DNA of 8,931 nt from positions 1-8,931 of the forward strand of contig CANDSI010000028.1 in NCBI GenBank assembly GCA_947388575.1, given 5' to 3'. Positions within the stretch are counted from its first letter, which is position 1, and each line of letters begins with the position of its first letter. The translations under genes and the position numbers were made by a program. The notes under the pieces are model-generated. The model was given only the letters and a program-made list of their open reading frames with translations, did not search any database and had not been told where the DNA came from. Shown piece after piece: positions 1 through 5,514 of this stretch. The DNA comes from an uncultured Mycoplasma sp. (GTDB lineage Bacteria > Bacillota_I > Bacilli_A > RF39 > UBA660).

Positions 1-120
1 GATACATCAATTCAAGATATGGATATAATAATTAAAAAATTAAAATTTAAAAATAAAATTAAATATATTATAAGTTTAGTTTTAATAATAGTTTTAGTTA
101 TAATATTTATTTGTTTTTAG
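1..120 (+). CDS. 3' end of an unidentified gene with a C-terminal membrane helix
   Basis: Frame 1 is open from the first base to a TAG at 118-120, giving the last 39 residues of a protein that starts outside the window. The visible tail has a short polar stretch (starting DTSIQDMD), a lysine-rich patch ([10 protein letters not shown]), and then about 17 hydrophobic residues running almost to the C-terminus. That is the layout of a C-terminal membrane anchor with the positive charges on the cytoplasmic side. No family can be named from so little. Its end overlaps the 3' end of the convergent yidD gene by 14 bp, and a terminator follows directly. In DNA this AT-rich a hydrophobic reading frame can arise by chance, but the terminator directly after the stop supports a real gene end. 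Confidence 0.55.
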   Translation, partial: DTSIQDMDIIIKKLKFKNKIKYIISLVLIIVLVIIFICF

Positions 121-328
121 GTGGTACAAGGTCTATACCACTTTTTTTATTAAAAGGATTACATCTTAAAAGTCTTTTTATTGTTAAGTATGTTCCTTTT
201 ATACTGCCATGGATACTTATAGCTTCGATAGCATAGTTACTACATGTTGGATAGTATTTGCATGCGCTATGACTATGAAGTGGGAGTATTTGATAAAGTT
301 TAATTAATTTAATAAGAATTTTTTTCAT
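107..328 (-). CDS. yidD: YidD-family membrane protein insertion efficiency factor
   Basis: A 73-aa protein with the YidD/COG0759 signature. It has an amphipathic, lysine-rich N-terminus ([13 protein letters not shown]), then a cysteine-containing core [17 protein letters not shown] at about residues 21-37, a G-x-x-KG-x-x-L segment, and RLLRCNPF at about 52-59. The family is a small peripheral inner-membrane protein that assists YidC/Oxa1-dependent insertion. It is usually next to rnpA and yidC; here it stands alone. The ATG at 328 is preferred: the longer GTG start at 337 would add only three residues and lies within the weak GTGAT ribosome-binding stretch. Length is typical for the family. 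The last codons overlap the tail of the convergent upstream gene and carry that gene's terminator on the other strand. Confidence 0.93.
   Translation of the reverse strand: MKKILIKLIKLYQILPLHSHSACKYYPTCSNYAIEAISIHGSIKGTYLTIKRLLRCNPFNKKSGIDLVPPKNK
119..148 (+). terminator. Rho-independent terminator of the left-edge gene, inside yidD
   Basis: GTGGTA (121-126) pairs with TACCAC (136-141). The stem extends by a G-U and an A-U pair to 119/143, the loop is 9 nt, and a T-tract runs from 142 to 148. It follows the TAG of the left-edge gene directly, and lies within the last codons of yidD on the opposite strand. Confidence 0.65.
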
Positions 329-343
329 ATAAATCACTATTTT

Positions 344-352
344 ATTTTAACA
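344..352 (-). promoter_or_regulatory. Candidate extended -10 promoter for yidD
   Basis: Read on the minus strand, the sequence is TGTTAAAAT: a TAAAAT -10 box (344-349) with a TG one base upstream. No good -35 box is seen at 17 bp. Transcription would start near 337, leaving a leader of only about 10 nt before the ATG. The region is so AT-rich that chance matches are likely. Confidence 0.35.
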
Positions 353-423
353 TTTTTAGTTAAATAATTAAATATTTATTTAAACTTTAAGAAAAGTGAT
401 TTTTCTAATGGAGTGATAACTAT

Positions 424-474
424 ATGGCACATGCATTGCTGATGATAACAAAAAAATTTAATTATTTGCTATAA
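424..474 (+). CDS. Possible 16-aa leader-type ORF
   Basis: ATG at 424 opens a 16-codon frame (MAHALLMITKKFNYLL) ending in TAA at 472-474. It has a good ribosome binding sequence, GGAGTGAT (410-417), 6 nt upstream. The next ATG, in the same frame, begins immediately after the stop. This could be a leader peptide translationally coupled to the following small ORF, the front of one small gene broken by a stop, or chance. No promoter stands out upstream. Confidence 0.25.
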   Translation: MAHALLMITKKFNYLL

Positions 475-570
475 ATGGAGTTGTATAAAGTTATTAGTTA
501 TATATATAATGACTTATTAATAGTTATTGGAAATGTTCTTATATTTATTTTTAGTAAAATAAAAAATTAA
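475..570 (+). CDS. Possible 31-aa single-helix membrane peptide
   Basis: This frame starts at the ATG abutting the previous TAA and encodes 31 residues. They begin MELYKVISYIYNDLL, continue with a hydrophobic segment (VIGNVLIFIF), and end in a basic tail SKIKN. A short acidic or neutral N-terminus, one membrane helix and a lysine-containing C-terminus is the general layout of holin-like type I toxins and other membrane micropeptides, but I do not recognise a family motif. It has no ribosome binding site of its own, so translation would depend on coupling to the preceding ORF. No terminator follows. Confidence 0.25.
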   Translation: MELYKVISYIYNDLLIVIGNVLIFIFSKIKN

Positions 571-606
571 AGAAAAAGGTTAAAAAAGAGATTTTAAAGT
601 ATTACG

Positions 607-693
607 ATGAGGAAAAAATTATCTTTTATTGATAAATTTTATTTTAAATTTGTAATAAGTTTTACTTGTTTTTTCATATACTTTATAATATAA
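607..693 (+). other. Hydrophobic 28-codon ORF overlapping the rpsB promoter
   Basis: ATG 607 to TAA 691-693 encodes a basic N-terminus (MRKKLSFIDK) followed by a Phe/Ile/Tyr-rich hydrophobic stretch. There is no convincing ribosome binding site, and its 3' end lies on the -10 boxes of the rpsB promoter. It is most likely a by-product of AT-rich DNA or a gene remnant. The rest of 571-660 shows only short broken frames. Confidence 0.15.
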
Positions 694-694
694 T
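661..694 (+). promoter_or_regulatory. Overlapping double promoter for rpsB-tsf
   Basis: Two perfect TATAAT boxes overlap by one base (684-689 and 689-694). Each has a -35-like hexamer at exactly 17 bp: TTTACT (661-666) for the first and TTGTTT (666-671) for the second. Transcripts would start at about 696-702, leaving a leader of about 120 nt before rpsB. This is the strongest promoter signature in the window, as expected for a ribosomal protein operon. Confidence 0.7.
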
Positions 695-696
695 AA

Positions 697-817
697 TATC
701 GGCAAATAAATTGCAAATACACATTTTTGTTTAGTTTAAGTCCTAGTGCCGCGAAGAGGGGTGGAGTTAAATGCTTGAAAACAAAAAGAGGTAAAAACGA
801 AAGGATGGATGATTTAT
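697..817 (+). promoter_or_regulatory. Structured 5' leader of rpsB, candidate S2-responsive element
   Basis: Within this leader is an island much richer in G+C than its surroundings (about 741-766). TTTAAGTCC (735-743) can pair with GGAGTTAAA (763-771) over nine positions with one G-G mismatch, enclosing a 19-nt apical part that contains GCCGCGAAGAGG. The 3' arm carries GGGGTGGAG, which would act as a ribosome binding site for a 7-codon ORF at 771-794 (MLENKKR, stop TAA). Many bacterial rpsB genes are autoregulated by S2 through leader RNA. I infer a similar role here but cannot match this sequence to a named motif. Confidence 0.45.
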
Positions 818-1762
818 ATGTCAGTTGTTTCTATGAGTTATTTATTAGAAGCAGGTGTTCATTTTGGACATCAAACTAAAAGATGGAATCCAAAGATGAA
901 AGAATACATTTTTGGAACTAGAGAAGATATTTATATTATCGACCTAGAAAAAACTACAAAAAAATTAGAGGAAGCTTACACTCAAGTAAAAGCTATCGCT
1001 GATAATGGAGGAACTTTCTTGTTTGTGGGAACTAAGAAACAAGCTCAAGAAGTTTCTCAAGAAGAAGCTAATCGTAGTAATTCTTATTATGTTACTGAAC
1101 GTTGGTTAGGTGGAACTTTAACTAATTTTAGAACTATTAGAAGAAGAATTAGAAGATTAGAAGAAATCGAAAATATGGAAAAAGAAGGTAAATTTGATCT
1201 TTTACCTAAAAAAGAAGTTATTGGACTAAAAAAAGAATATGAAAAATTAAATAAAATTTTAGCTGGTATCCGTGATATGAGTAAATTACCTAATGCTTTA
1301 ATTATTGTTGATCCTAAAAAAGAAATTAATGCGATTAGAGAAGCTCGTAAACTTCGTATTCCAGTATTTGGTATTGTAGATACTAATTGTGATCCAGATG
1401 ATGTTGATTTTGTTGTTCCTGGTAATGATGATGCAGTTAGAAGTGTTAAAGTATTACTTGGAGTACTTAATAATGCTATTTGTGAAGCTCGTAATTTAGA
1501 AATGGTTGATTATGTTACTGAAGAAGATAAAAAAGCTAAAACAGAATCTAAAACTATGGAAGATTTAGTGAAGACTGAAGAAAAAGCTCCTAAAAATGAA
1601 AAAACTGTAGAAAAACGCGAAATTAAGAAAGAAACTAAAGAAGAAAAAACTACAGATTATAGTGAAATGACTTTAACAGAACTTAAAGCTATGGCTAAAG
1701 AAAAAGGTGTTAAAGGTTATTCAACTATGAAAAAAGATGAATTAATTGAAAATTTAAAATAA
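818..1762 (+). CDS. rpsB: Ribosomal protein S2 with a C-terminal Rho_N/SAP-like extension
   Basis: 314-aa small-subunit protein S2. The core, about residues 1-228, has the family hallmarks [19 protein letters not shown] (9-27), the Rossmann-like strand with FVGTKKQA (69-76), [10 protein letters not shown] (95-104), and LIIVDPKKE and [13 protein letters not shown] near 161-194. S2 binds the 30S head-body junction and helps recruit S1. Usual length is about 230-260 aa. Here a highly charged Lys/Glu linker (about 229-282) is followed by a compact tail, [20 protein letters not shown] and on to the end at 314, resembling Rho_N/SAP/HeH nucleic-acid-binding helices. The ATG at 818 is chosen because AAAGGATGG (800-808) lies 9 nt upstream and the product then begins MSVVSM like other S2 proteins; the ATG at 809 would abut the binding site. 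tsf follows after 44 nt. Confidence 0.97.
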   Translation: MSVVSMSYLLEAGVHFGHQTKRWNPKMKEYIFGTREDIYIIDLEKTTKKLEEAYTQVKAIADNGGTFLFVGTKKQAQEVSQEEANRSNSYYVTERWLGGTLTNFRTIRRRIRRLEEIENMEKEGKFDLLPKKEVIGLKKEYEKLNKILAGIRDMSKLPNALIIVDPKKEINAIREARKLRIPVFGIVDTNCDPDDVDFVVPGNDDAVRSVKVLLGVLNNAICEARNLEMVDYVTEEDKKAKTESKTMEDLVKTEEKAPKNEKTVEKREIKKETKEEKTTDYSEMTLTELKAMAKEKGVKGYSTMKKDELIENLK

Positions 1763-1782
1763 TTATTCAATTTTAATATAAT
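1754..1782 (+). promoter_or_regulatory. Weak candidate internal promoter for tsf
   Basis: A perfect TATAAT (1777-1782) lies 17 bp downstream of TTAAAA (1754-1759), straddling the rpsB stop, and would start transcription at about 1789, 18 nt before tsf. Chance occurrence in this AT-rich spacer is quite possible. tsf is probably also transcribed from the rpsB promoter, as no terminator separates them. Confidence 0.3.
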
Positions 1783-1806
1783 AATGATATTTAAGGAGGA
1801 AGAAAA

Positions 1807-2685
1807 ATGGAAGTTACAGCAAGTATGGTAAAAGATTTACGTGAAAAAACTGGTGCTGGAATGATGGATTGTAAGAAAGCTCTTGCAGAAACTAATGGAA
1901 ATATGGATGAGGCTATTGATTGGCTTCGCGAAAAAGGTATTGCAAAAAGTGAAAAGAAAGCTTCACGTATTGCTGCGGAAGGTTTAGCTAATATCTATGT
2001 AAATGGTAATCGTGCCGTTATATTAGAAGTAAATAGTGAAACTGATTTTGTTAGCAAGAATGAAGAATTTACAGGAATGATAGATACTATTGGTAATACT
2101 ATTTTAGATAGTACTATTAAAACTTTAGAAGAAGCTTTAAAACTATCTTGTGAAGAAGGAACTATCGCTGATTTAATCGTAGCTAAGACTGCTAAGATTG
2201 GTGAAAAGTTATCTTTAAGAAGAATTGAAGTAGTTGAAAAAAATGATGACGAAAATTTTGGCGCTTATCTACATATGGGTGGAAAAATTGCTGTTTTAAC
2301 AGTTGTTAAGAATGCCAATCAAGATGTTGCTAAAGATGTTGCAATGCAAGCTGCTGCTATGAAACCACTTTATGTATTTGAAGCAGATGTTCCTGAAGAA
2401 GTTGTAAATAGAGAACGCGAAGTTCAAAAAGAAATTGCGATGTCTGAAGGTAAACCTGCTGATATTGCAGAAAAAATGGTTGAAGGTAGAATTAAAAAAT
2501 ACTTTAAAGAAATTTGTCTTGCAGAACAAGTGTTTATTAAAGATGGAGATGTAAGTGTTGCTACTTATGTTAAAAACAATGGTGGTGAACTTATTTCTAT
2601 GGTACGTTATGAAGTAGGCGAAGGTATGGAAAAAAGATGTGAAAACTTTGCTGAAGAAGTAATGAACCAAATTAATGGAAACTAG
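1807..2685 (+). CDS. tsf: Translation elongation factor Ts
   Basis: 292-aa EF-Ts, the guanine nucleotide exchange factor that releases GDP from EF-Tu. The N-terminal UBA-like domain (1-55) carries the classic VKDLREKTGAGMMDCKKAL and the A-I-x-W-L-R-x-K-G-I segment. The EF-Tu-contacting TDFV motif is at residues 79-82 within EVNSETDFVSKN. Later parts include HMGGKIAVL (about 156-164), the AMQAAAMKPLY segment and a C-terminal VRYEVGEG strand. Length is normal for the family. A strong AAGGAGG site sits just upstream of the ATG. The gene follows rpsB in the usual order and is closed by a terminator whose stem includes its TAG. pyrH, the common next gene, is not here. Confidence 0.97.
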   Translation: MEVTASMVKDLREKTGAGMMDCKKALAETNGNMDEAIDWLREKGIAKSEKKASRIAAEGLANIYVNGNRAVILEVNSETDFVSKNEEFTGMIDTIGNTILDSTIKTLEEALKLSCEEGTIADLIVAKTAKIGEKLSLRRIEVVEKNDDENFGAYLHMGGKIAVLTVVKNANQDVAKDVAMQAAAMKPLYVFEADVPEEVVNREREVQKEIAMSEGKPADIAEKMVEGRIKKYFKEICLAEQVFIKDGDVSVATYVKNNGGELISMVRYEVGEGMEKRCENFAEEVMNQINGN

Positions 2686-2705
2686 TTTTTGAGACTAGTT
2701 TTTTT
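2679..2705 (+). terminator. Rho-independent terminator after tsf
   Basis: AAACTAG (2679-2685) pairs with CTAGTTT (2695-2701) across a 9-nt loop, followed by T's to 2705. The tsf stop codon lies in the left arm, so the operon ends immediately at the end of the reading frame. Confidence 0.75.
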
Positions 2706-2711
2706 CAAATT

Positions 2712-2980
2712 ATGGAAGAAAGTTATAGAAAAAGAATGGTTAATAGTGTTAAATCAGAATTTAAGATAGTAAAAGATTTATTAAGCCTGCAAAAGCTGAT
2801 AAGTGAATTAGAAGAAAAACTGATGTAAAACTATATTTAAAATTAAAAGCATATTTAGATACTTTTTCACAAATGATGGTTGACAGAGACAAAAAACTAG
2901 AAGAAGAAAAATCTTATATTTTTGATGAAGGATGTTCTTGTCAAAATTGTTTATTTACTGGTTATAATATAGCTTACTAA
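2712..2980 (+). pseudogene. Frameshifted small gene with a CxCxxC motif
   Basis: ATG 2712 opens a charged helical frame (MEESYRKRMVNSVKSEF ...) that stops at TAA 2826-2828. At the run of five A's (2815-2819) a second frame continues in the same style: TDVKLYLKLKAYLDTF, then a charged coil DRDKKLEEEKSY, then FDEGCSCQNCLFTGYN and a TAA at 2978-2980. Read through a -1 shift, the two make about 90 residues, coil-rich with a C-x-C-x-x-C cluster near the end. The first ATG has no ribosome binding site and lies 6 nt after the tsf terminator. I do not recognise the family. It may be a decayed gene, a homopolymer sequencing error, or two independent small ORFs. The heptamer GAAAAAC at the junction is not a canonical slippery site. 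Confidence 0.45.
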
Positions 2981-3087
2981 TGAACTATAAAAGTGAAGAA
3001 GCGTTAAAAATTTTTATTTTAACTTATGAAGAAATTTTAGAATCTAGAAATATTAATTCTGATTCAGTTTTAAGAAAACTTATTTAG
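2980..3087 (+). CDS. 35-aa hypothetical ORF coupled by TAATG
   Basis: The ATG at 2980 overlaps the stop of the preceding frame (TAATG), and the ORF runs to TAG 3085-3087. The product begins MNYKSEEALKIFILTYEEIL and is predicted to be helical and acidic, with no known motif. It has no ribosome binding site of its own, so it would need translational coupling; alternatively it is a further piece of the broken gene upstream. Its stop lies against the AAAGGA binding site of the next gene. A TTGTCA (2938-2943) / TATAAT (2963-2968) pair with a long 19-bp spacer might promote this ORF and the next. Confidence 0.35.
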   Translation: MNYKSEEALKIFILTYEEILESRNINSDSVLRKLI

Positions 3088-3101
3088 AAAGGATTATTTT
3101 T

Positions 3102-3494
3102 ATGTTTGATAATTTAAAACGTAGTAGCTTAATTAAACTAAAAAAATTTGTTTTACCAGCATTTAAATCTTTTAAAGAAGAAAATATTGACTCTAATAAT
3201 TTGAAAACAGAAGATGATGCTCATTTAGGGTTATGGTATTATGTTGGATTTATTTTTAGTGATATTCCTTGCCATATTTATACAAATATTGAAAATGGAG
3301 ATAGAAGATCTGTTACTTTATATGATTTTAATTTTTATAGAAGAGCAACTATTATTAGAACTATGTTTCCTTGTGAAATGGAATATAATGAAATTAGAGA
3401 AGAGTATTTTGAAATGCTAAAATCTATGGATAGAAATGCTGCAATTTGTTTTTTAAAAAATAAATATAAGGTAGAACAAGGGAAAGCTAGATAG
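3102..3494 (+). CDS. Hypothetical protein, 130 aa
   Basis: The start is supported by AAAGGA nine bases upstream. The product is soluble with no signal peptide or membrane segment. It has a basic N-terminus (FDNLKRSSLIKLKKFVL), an acidic middle (TEDDAH, 37-41), an aromatic patch GLWYYVGFIFSDIPCHIY (43-60), a segment GDRRSVTLYDFNFYRRATII (66-85), and a helical, acidic C-terminal part ending KVEQGKAR. I do not recognise a family. Two cysteines (57 and 91) precede a third at 116, with no metal-binding spacing. It follows the broken genes at 2712-3087 within 14 nt and is closed by its own terminator, so it probably forms the last gene of that small group. Confidence 0.75.
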   Translation: MFDNLKRSSLIKLKKFVLPAFKSFKEENIDSNNLKTEDDAHLGLWYYVGFIFSDIPCHIYTNIENGDRRSVTLYDFNFYRRATIIRTMFPCEMEYNEIREEYFEMLKSMDRNAAICFLKNKYKVEQGKAR

Positions 3495-3496
3495 AC

Positions 3497-3523
3497 AACT
3501 ACTTAACATTTTAAGTAGTTTTT
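3497..3523 (+). terminator. Rho-independent terminator, perfect 10-bp stem
   Basis: AACTACTTAA (3497-3506) and TTAAGTAGTT (3511-3520) form a perfect 10-bp stem with a CATT loop and T's to 3523, two bases after the TAG of the 130-aa gene. It separates that gene from the operon starting at 3572. Confidence 0.85.
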
Positions 3524-3545
3524 ACTTAATTAAATATAAGAAAAA

Positions 3546-3554
3546 TGTTATAAT
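3546..3554 (+). promoter_or_regulatory. Extended -10 promoter of the 3572-6675 operon
   Basis: TG at 3546-3547, one base, then a perfect TATAAT (3549-3554). The -35 at 17 bp (TTAATT, 3526-3531) is weak, as often with extended -10 promoters. Transcription would start near 3561, just before the GTGAT ribosome-binding stretch of the first gene. It sits between a terminator and a start codon. Confidence 0.6.
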
Positions 3555-3571
3555 AATTTTAGTGATGAATT

Positions 3572-4159
3572 ATGAATAAGAGTTTAAAAAGAGTTATACA
3601 AGGTATTTTATTTATTTTAATTATTGCAGGTTTTATATTTATAGGAACTAGAGATTTTACAAAAGAAATTGTAATTGATAATGAAAAATTCGATTTGGAA
3701 TATAGTAATGTTTCTAAAGACAATGTTTTTGTTTATGCTAATGCTCAAGATGTATATACTAGATTTAAAAATGGAAATGCTGTAGTTTTCATGGGATTTC
3801 CTACTAATAAGTGGAGTGGTTATTATGCAGAAATGCTTAATACTGTAGCTAAAGAGCTTGGGATAAAGGAAATTCTTTATTATGATTTTAAAAAAGATAG
3901 AGAAACTAAAAATGCTACTTATCAAAGTGTTGTATTAAAACTTAGCAGCTATACATATACAAATGATAACGGAACACAAAATATTTATGCTCCAACAATG
4001 TTTATTATAAAAAATGGTAAAGTTATACATTTTGATAATGAAACAGCTATAATGAAGGGGAATCTTAGCCCTGAGGATTATTGGAATGTAAATAATAGAG
4101 CAATACAATTAAATAAATTTAGATTAATGTTTAAAGATTATTTAGGAATTAAGGAGTAA
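3572..4159 (+). CDS. Membrane-anchored thioredoxin-fold protein lacking the CxxC cysteines
   Basis: 195 aa. Residues 8-25 form one membrane helix after a basic N-terminus (MNKSLKR), so the rest is probably extracytoplasmic. The region 59-155 reads like a thioredoxin fold: a helix, the strand NAVVFMGFP (69-77), a helix YYAEMLNTVAKELG, the strand EILYYDF (100-106), then the cis-proline strand APTMFIIKNGKVIHFD (140-155). In related bacterial thioredoxin-like proteins the first strand is followed by T-C-P-x-C; here the same register reads T-N-K-W-S (78-82). Both cysteines are gone, and the whole protein has none. It is therefore unlikely to be a dithiol oxidoreductase and could be a binding or scaffold version. 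It is the first gene of a four-gene operon; the next start is 5 nt downstream. Fold assignment is by eye. Confidence 0.7.
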   Translation: MNKSLKRVIQGILFILIIAGFIFIGTRDFTKEIVIDNEKFDLEYSNVSKDNVFVYANAQDVYTRFKNGNAVVFMGFPTNKWSGYYAEMLNTVAKELGIKEILYYDFKKDRETKNATYQSVVLKLSSYTYTNDNGTQNIYAPTMFIIKNGKVIHFDNETAIMKGNLSPEDYWNVNNRAIQLNKFRLMFKDYLGIKE

Positions 4160-4164
4160 AGCTT

Positions 4165-4968
4165 ATGGATGATATAAGAGGTGGAAAAGTAAAAGCGGCT
4201 ATGTTTCTGTTTTTTATTGTTATACTCATTGTTGGTGGATATATAACTATGATAATGCTTACAAAAGATAATGAAAAAAATGATAATAAGACTACAGAAA
4301 TGGCTAGTAAAAATAAAGAAGAAGCTGAAGATATTCGTATAGATAATACTAAAGATTATATTTATTTTGATAATGTAGTGATTAAGAATGAAATACGTGA
4401 TATAACATATCAAGATGTAGTATTTAATTTTGATTCTCACGATACTAAAACTATTACAACTTTTTTAAATAGTGAAAGAGAAGCGAATGAGAAAACATAT
4501 AAAACTATTGGTGAAGTGGAATTAACTCCTGAAGAACAAGAAAACATTTTATTTAAGGATACTGATGTATATGAAGCTACTTATAATAAATATACACGTT
4601 ATTTTTATAAAAATTATGCGACAATAGTTAATAGTGTTTTTGAATACAATTGTAATGATGGTATTAAAAATACTAATGTTAGTGCTTATGTATTTGATAC
4701 TCGTACAGGGGAATTATTATCTAAAAGTAAACTTATGGAAGAATTTAATATTACTTTAGATAAAATTAAAGAAATGGTTCAAGAAAAGTTAGAAAAAGAA
4801 CAAATGGTAGTAGAAGATATACTACAAATAGATATTGCAAATACTATTAGTTCTTTAGATGATGATAGTTCTTATGCCTTATATGTAAATAAAAGTGGTT
4901 ATTTAGTTATTAATTATTTTATAAAAGGTATACAAGAAAATAAATTAGATGTTATAATATTAAATTAA
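4165..4968 (+). CDS. Membrane-anchored protein with possible RsiV/DUF3298-like domain
   Basis: 267 aa. A short cytoplasmic start (MDDIRGGKVK) is followed by one membrane helix (about 11-32), a charged linker (34-60) and an extracytoplasmic domain. The C-terminal segment SAYVFDTRTGELLSKSKLME (173-192) followed by a helix, and the late strand pair SYALYVNKSGYLVINYFIKG, resemble the DUF3298/RsiV fold, where a 'vFD..TG..L.L.DLF' stretch is typical. The match is by eye and partial. RsiV is an anti-sigma factor binding lysozyme, but no sigma-factor gene is adjacent here and no anti-sigma N-terminal domain is seen, so that role should not be assumed. AAGGAG at 4151-4156 overlaps the upstream stop, so it is co-translated with the thioredoxin-like gene; frr follows after 14 nt. 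Confidence 0.65.
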   Translation: MDDIRGGKVKAAMFLFFIVILIVGGYITMIMLTKDNEKNDNKTTEMASKNKEEAEDIRIDNTKDYIYFDNVVIKNEIRDITYQDVVFNFDSHDTKTITTFLNSEREANEKTYKTIGEVELTPEEQENILFKDTDVYEATYNKYTRYFYKNYATIVNSVFEYNCNDGIKNTNVSAYVFDTRTGELLSKSKLMEEFNITLDKIKEMVQEKLEKEQMVVEDILQIDIANTISSLDDDSSYALYVNKSGYLVINYFIKGIQENKLDVIILN

Positions 4969-4982
4969 GGAGGAATAATAAT

Positions 4983-5513
4983 ATGGATAACACAGAATTG
5001 AAATTTATGAAAGCTATTGAAAGTTTAGAATCTAGGCTTTTAAATATTAGAGCTGGAAGAGCTAATCCAGCAATGTTAAATGGAATAATGGCAAGTTATT
5101 ATGGAACACCAACGCCAATTCAATCTCTTGCTAATATTACTGTTCCAGAAGCTAGAAGTTTAATGATTAAGCCTTTTGATAAAAGTGCTTTAAAAGAAAT
5201 AGAAAGGGCTATTAATGAAGCTAATATAGGTATTACACCAGTAAATAATGGCGAAGTTATTACATTAACAGTACCAGAACTTACAGAGGAAAAACGTCGT
5301 GATTATGTTAAACAAGCTAAAACTATTTGTGAAGAAGCAAGAGTTGCTCTTCGTAATATTAGACAAGATTGTAATAATGAAATCAAAAAAATGGAATTGC
5401 CTGAAGATCAAGAAAAAAGTGCATTAGATGACATACAAGAGCTTGTTAATACATATAATAAGAAAATAGATGAAATATTTAAGAACAAAGAAGCTGAATT
5501 AATGAGGGTTTAA
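4983..5513 (+). CDS. frr: Ribosome recycling factor
   Basis: 176-aa RRF, which with EF-G splits post-termination ribosomes. The family pattern is clear: helix 1 ending in LLNIRAGRANPAML (19-32), the domain II strands YYGTPTPIQSLANITVPEAR (39-58) and MIKPFDKSAL, the NIGITPVNNGEVI stretch, then the long helices PELTEEKRRDYVKQAK and the C-terminal bundle with ALRNIRQDCNNEIKKME. The usual length is about 185; this copy is short at the N-terminus but complete in both domains. AAGGAGG (4967-4973) overlaps the upstream stop codon and lies 9 nt from the ATG. The common order tsf-pyrH-frr is broken here: frr lies over 2 kb from tsf and behind two envelope-type genes. Confidence 0.97.
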   Translation: MDNTELKFMKAIESLESRLLNIRAGRANPAMLNGIMASYYGTPTPIQSLANITVPEARSLMIKPFDKSALKEIERAINEANIGITPVNNGEVITLTVPELTEEKRRDYVKQAKTICEEARVALRNIRQDCNNEIKKMELPEDQEKSALDDIQELVNTYNKKIDEIFKNKEAELMRV

Positions 5514-5514
5514 A

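Noticed and set aside
809..817. Upstream ATG at 809 for rpsB
   Set aside because: It abuts the AAAGGATGG binding site with no spacing, while ATG 818 has 9 nt spacing and gives the family-typical MSVVSM start.
2296..2670. Minus-strand open frame of 124 codons opposite tsf
   Set aside because: It lies wholly inside the clearly coding EF-Ts gene, is Phe/Asn/Ser-rich as expected of the complement of AT-rich coding DNA, and has no binding site or family likeness.
2814..2820. Programmed -1 frameshift at GAAAAAC
   Set aside because: In the reading frame the codons are GAA AAA CTG, which is not an X-XXY-YYZ slippery heptamer, and no stimulatory stem or Shine-Dalgarno is obvious. A mutation or sequencing slip is simpler.
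3617..3925. Minus-strand frame opposite the thioredoxin-like gene
   Set aside because: Shadow of the plus-strand gene, with Ile/Phe/Ser/Lys-rich composition and no supporting signals.
4138..4440. Minus-strand frame opposite the RsiV-like gene
   Set aside because: Shadow frame with an Ile/Tyr/Phe-rich product. The plus-strand gene has a good ribosome binding site and operon context.
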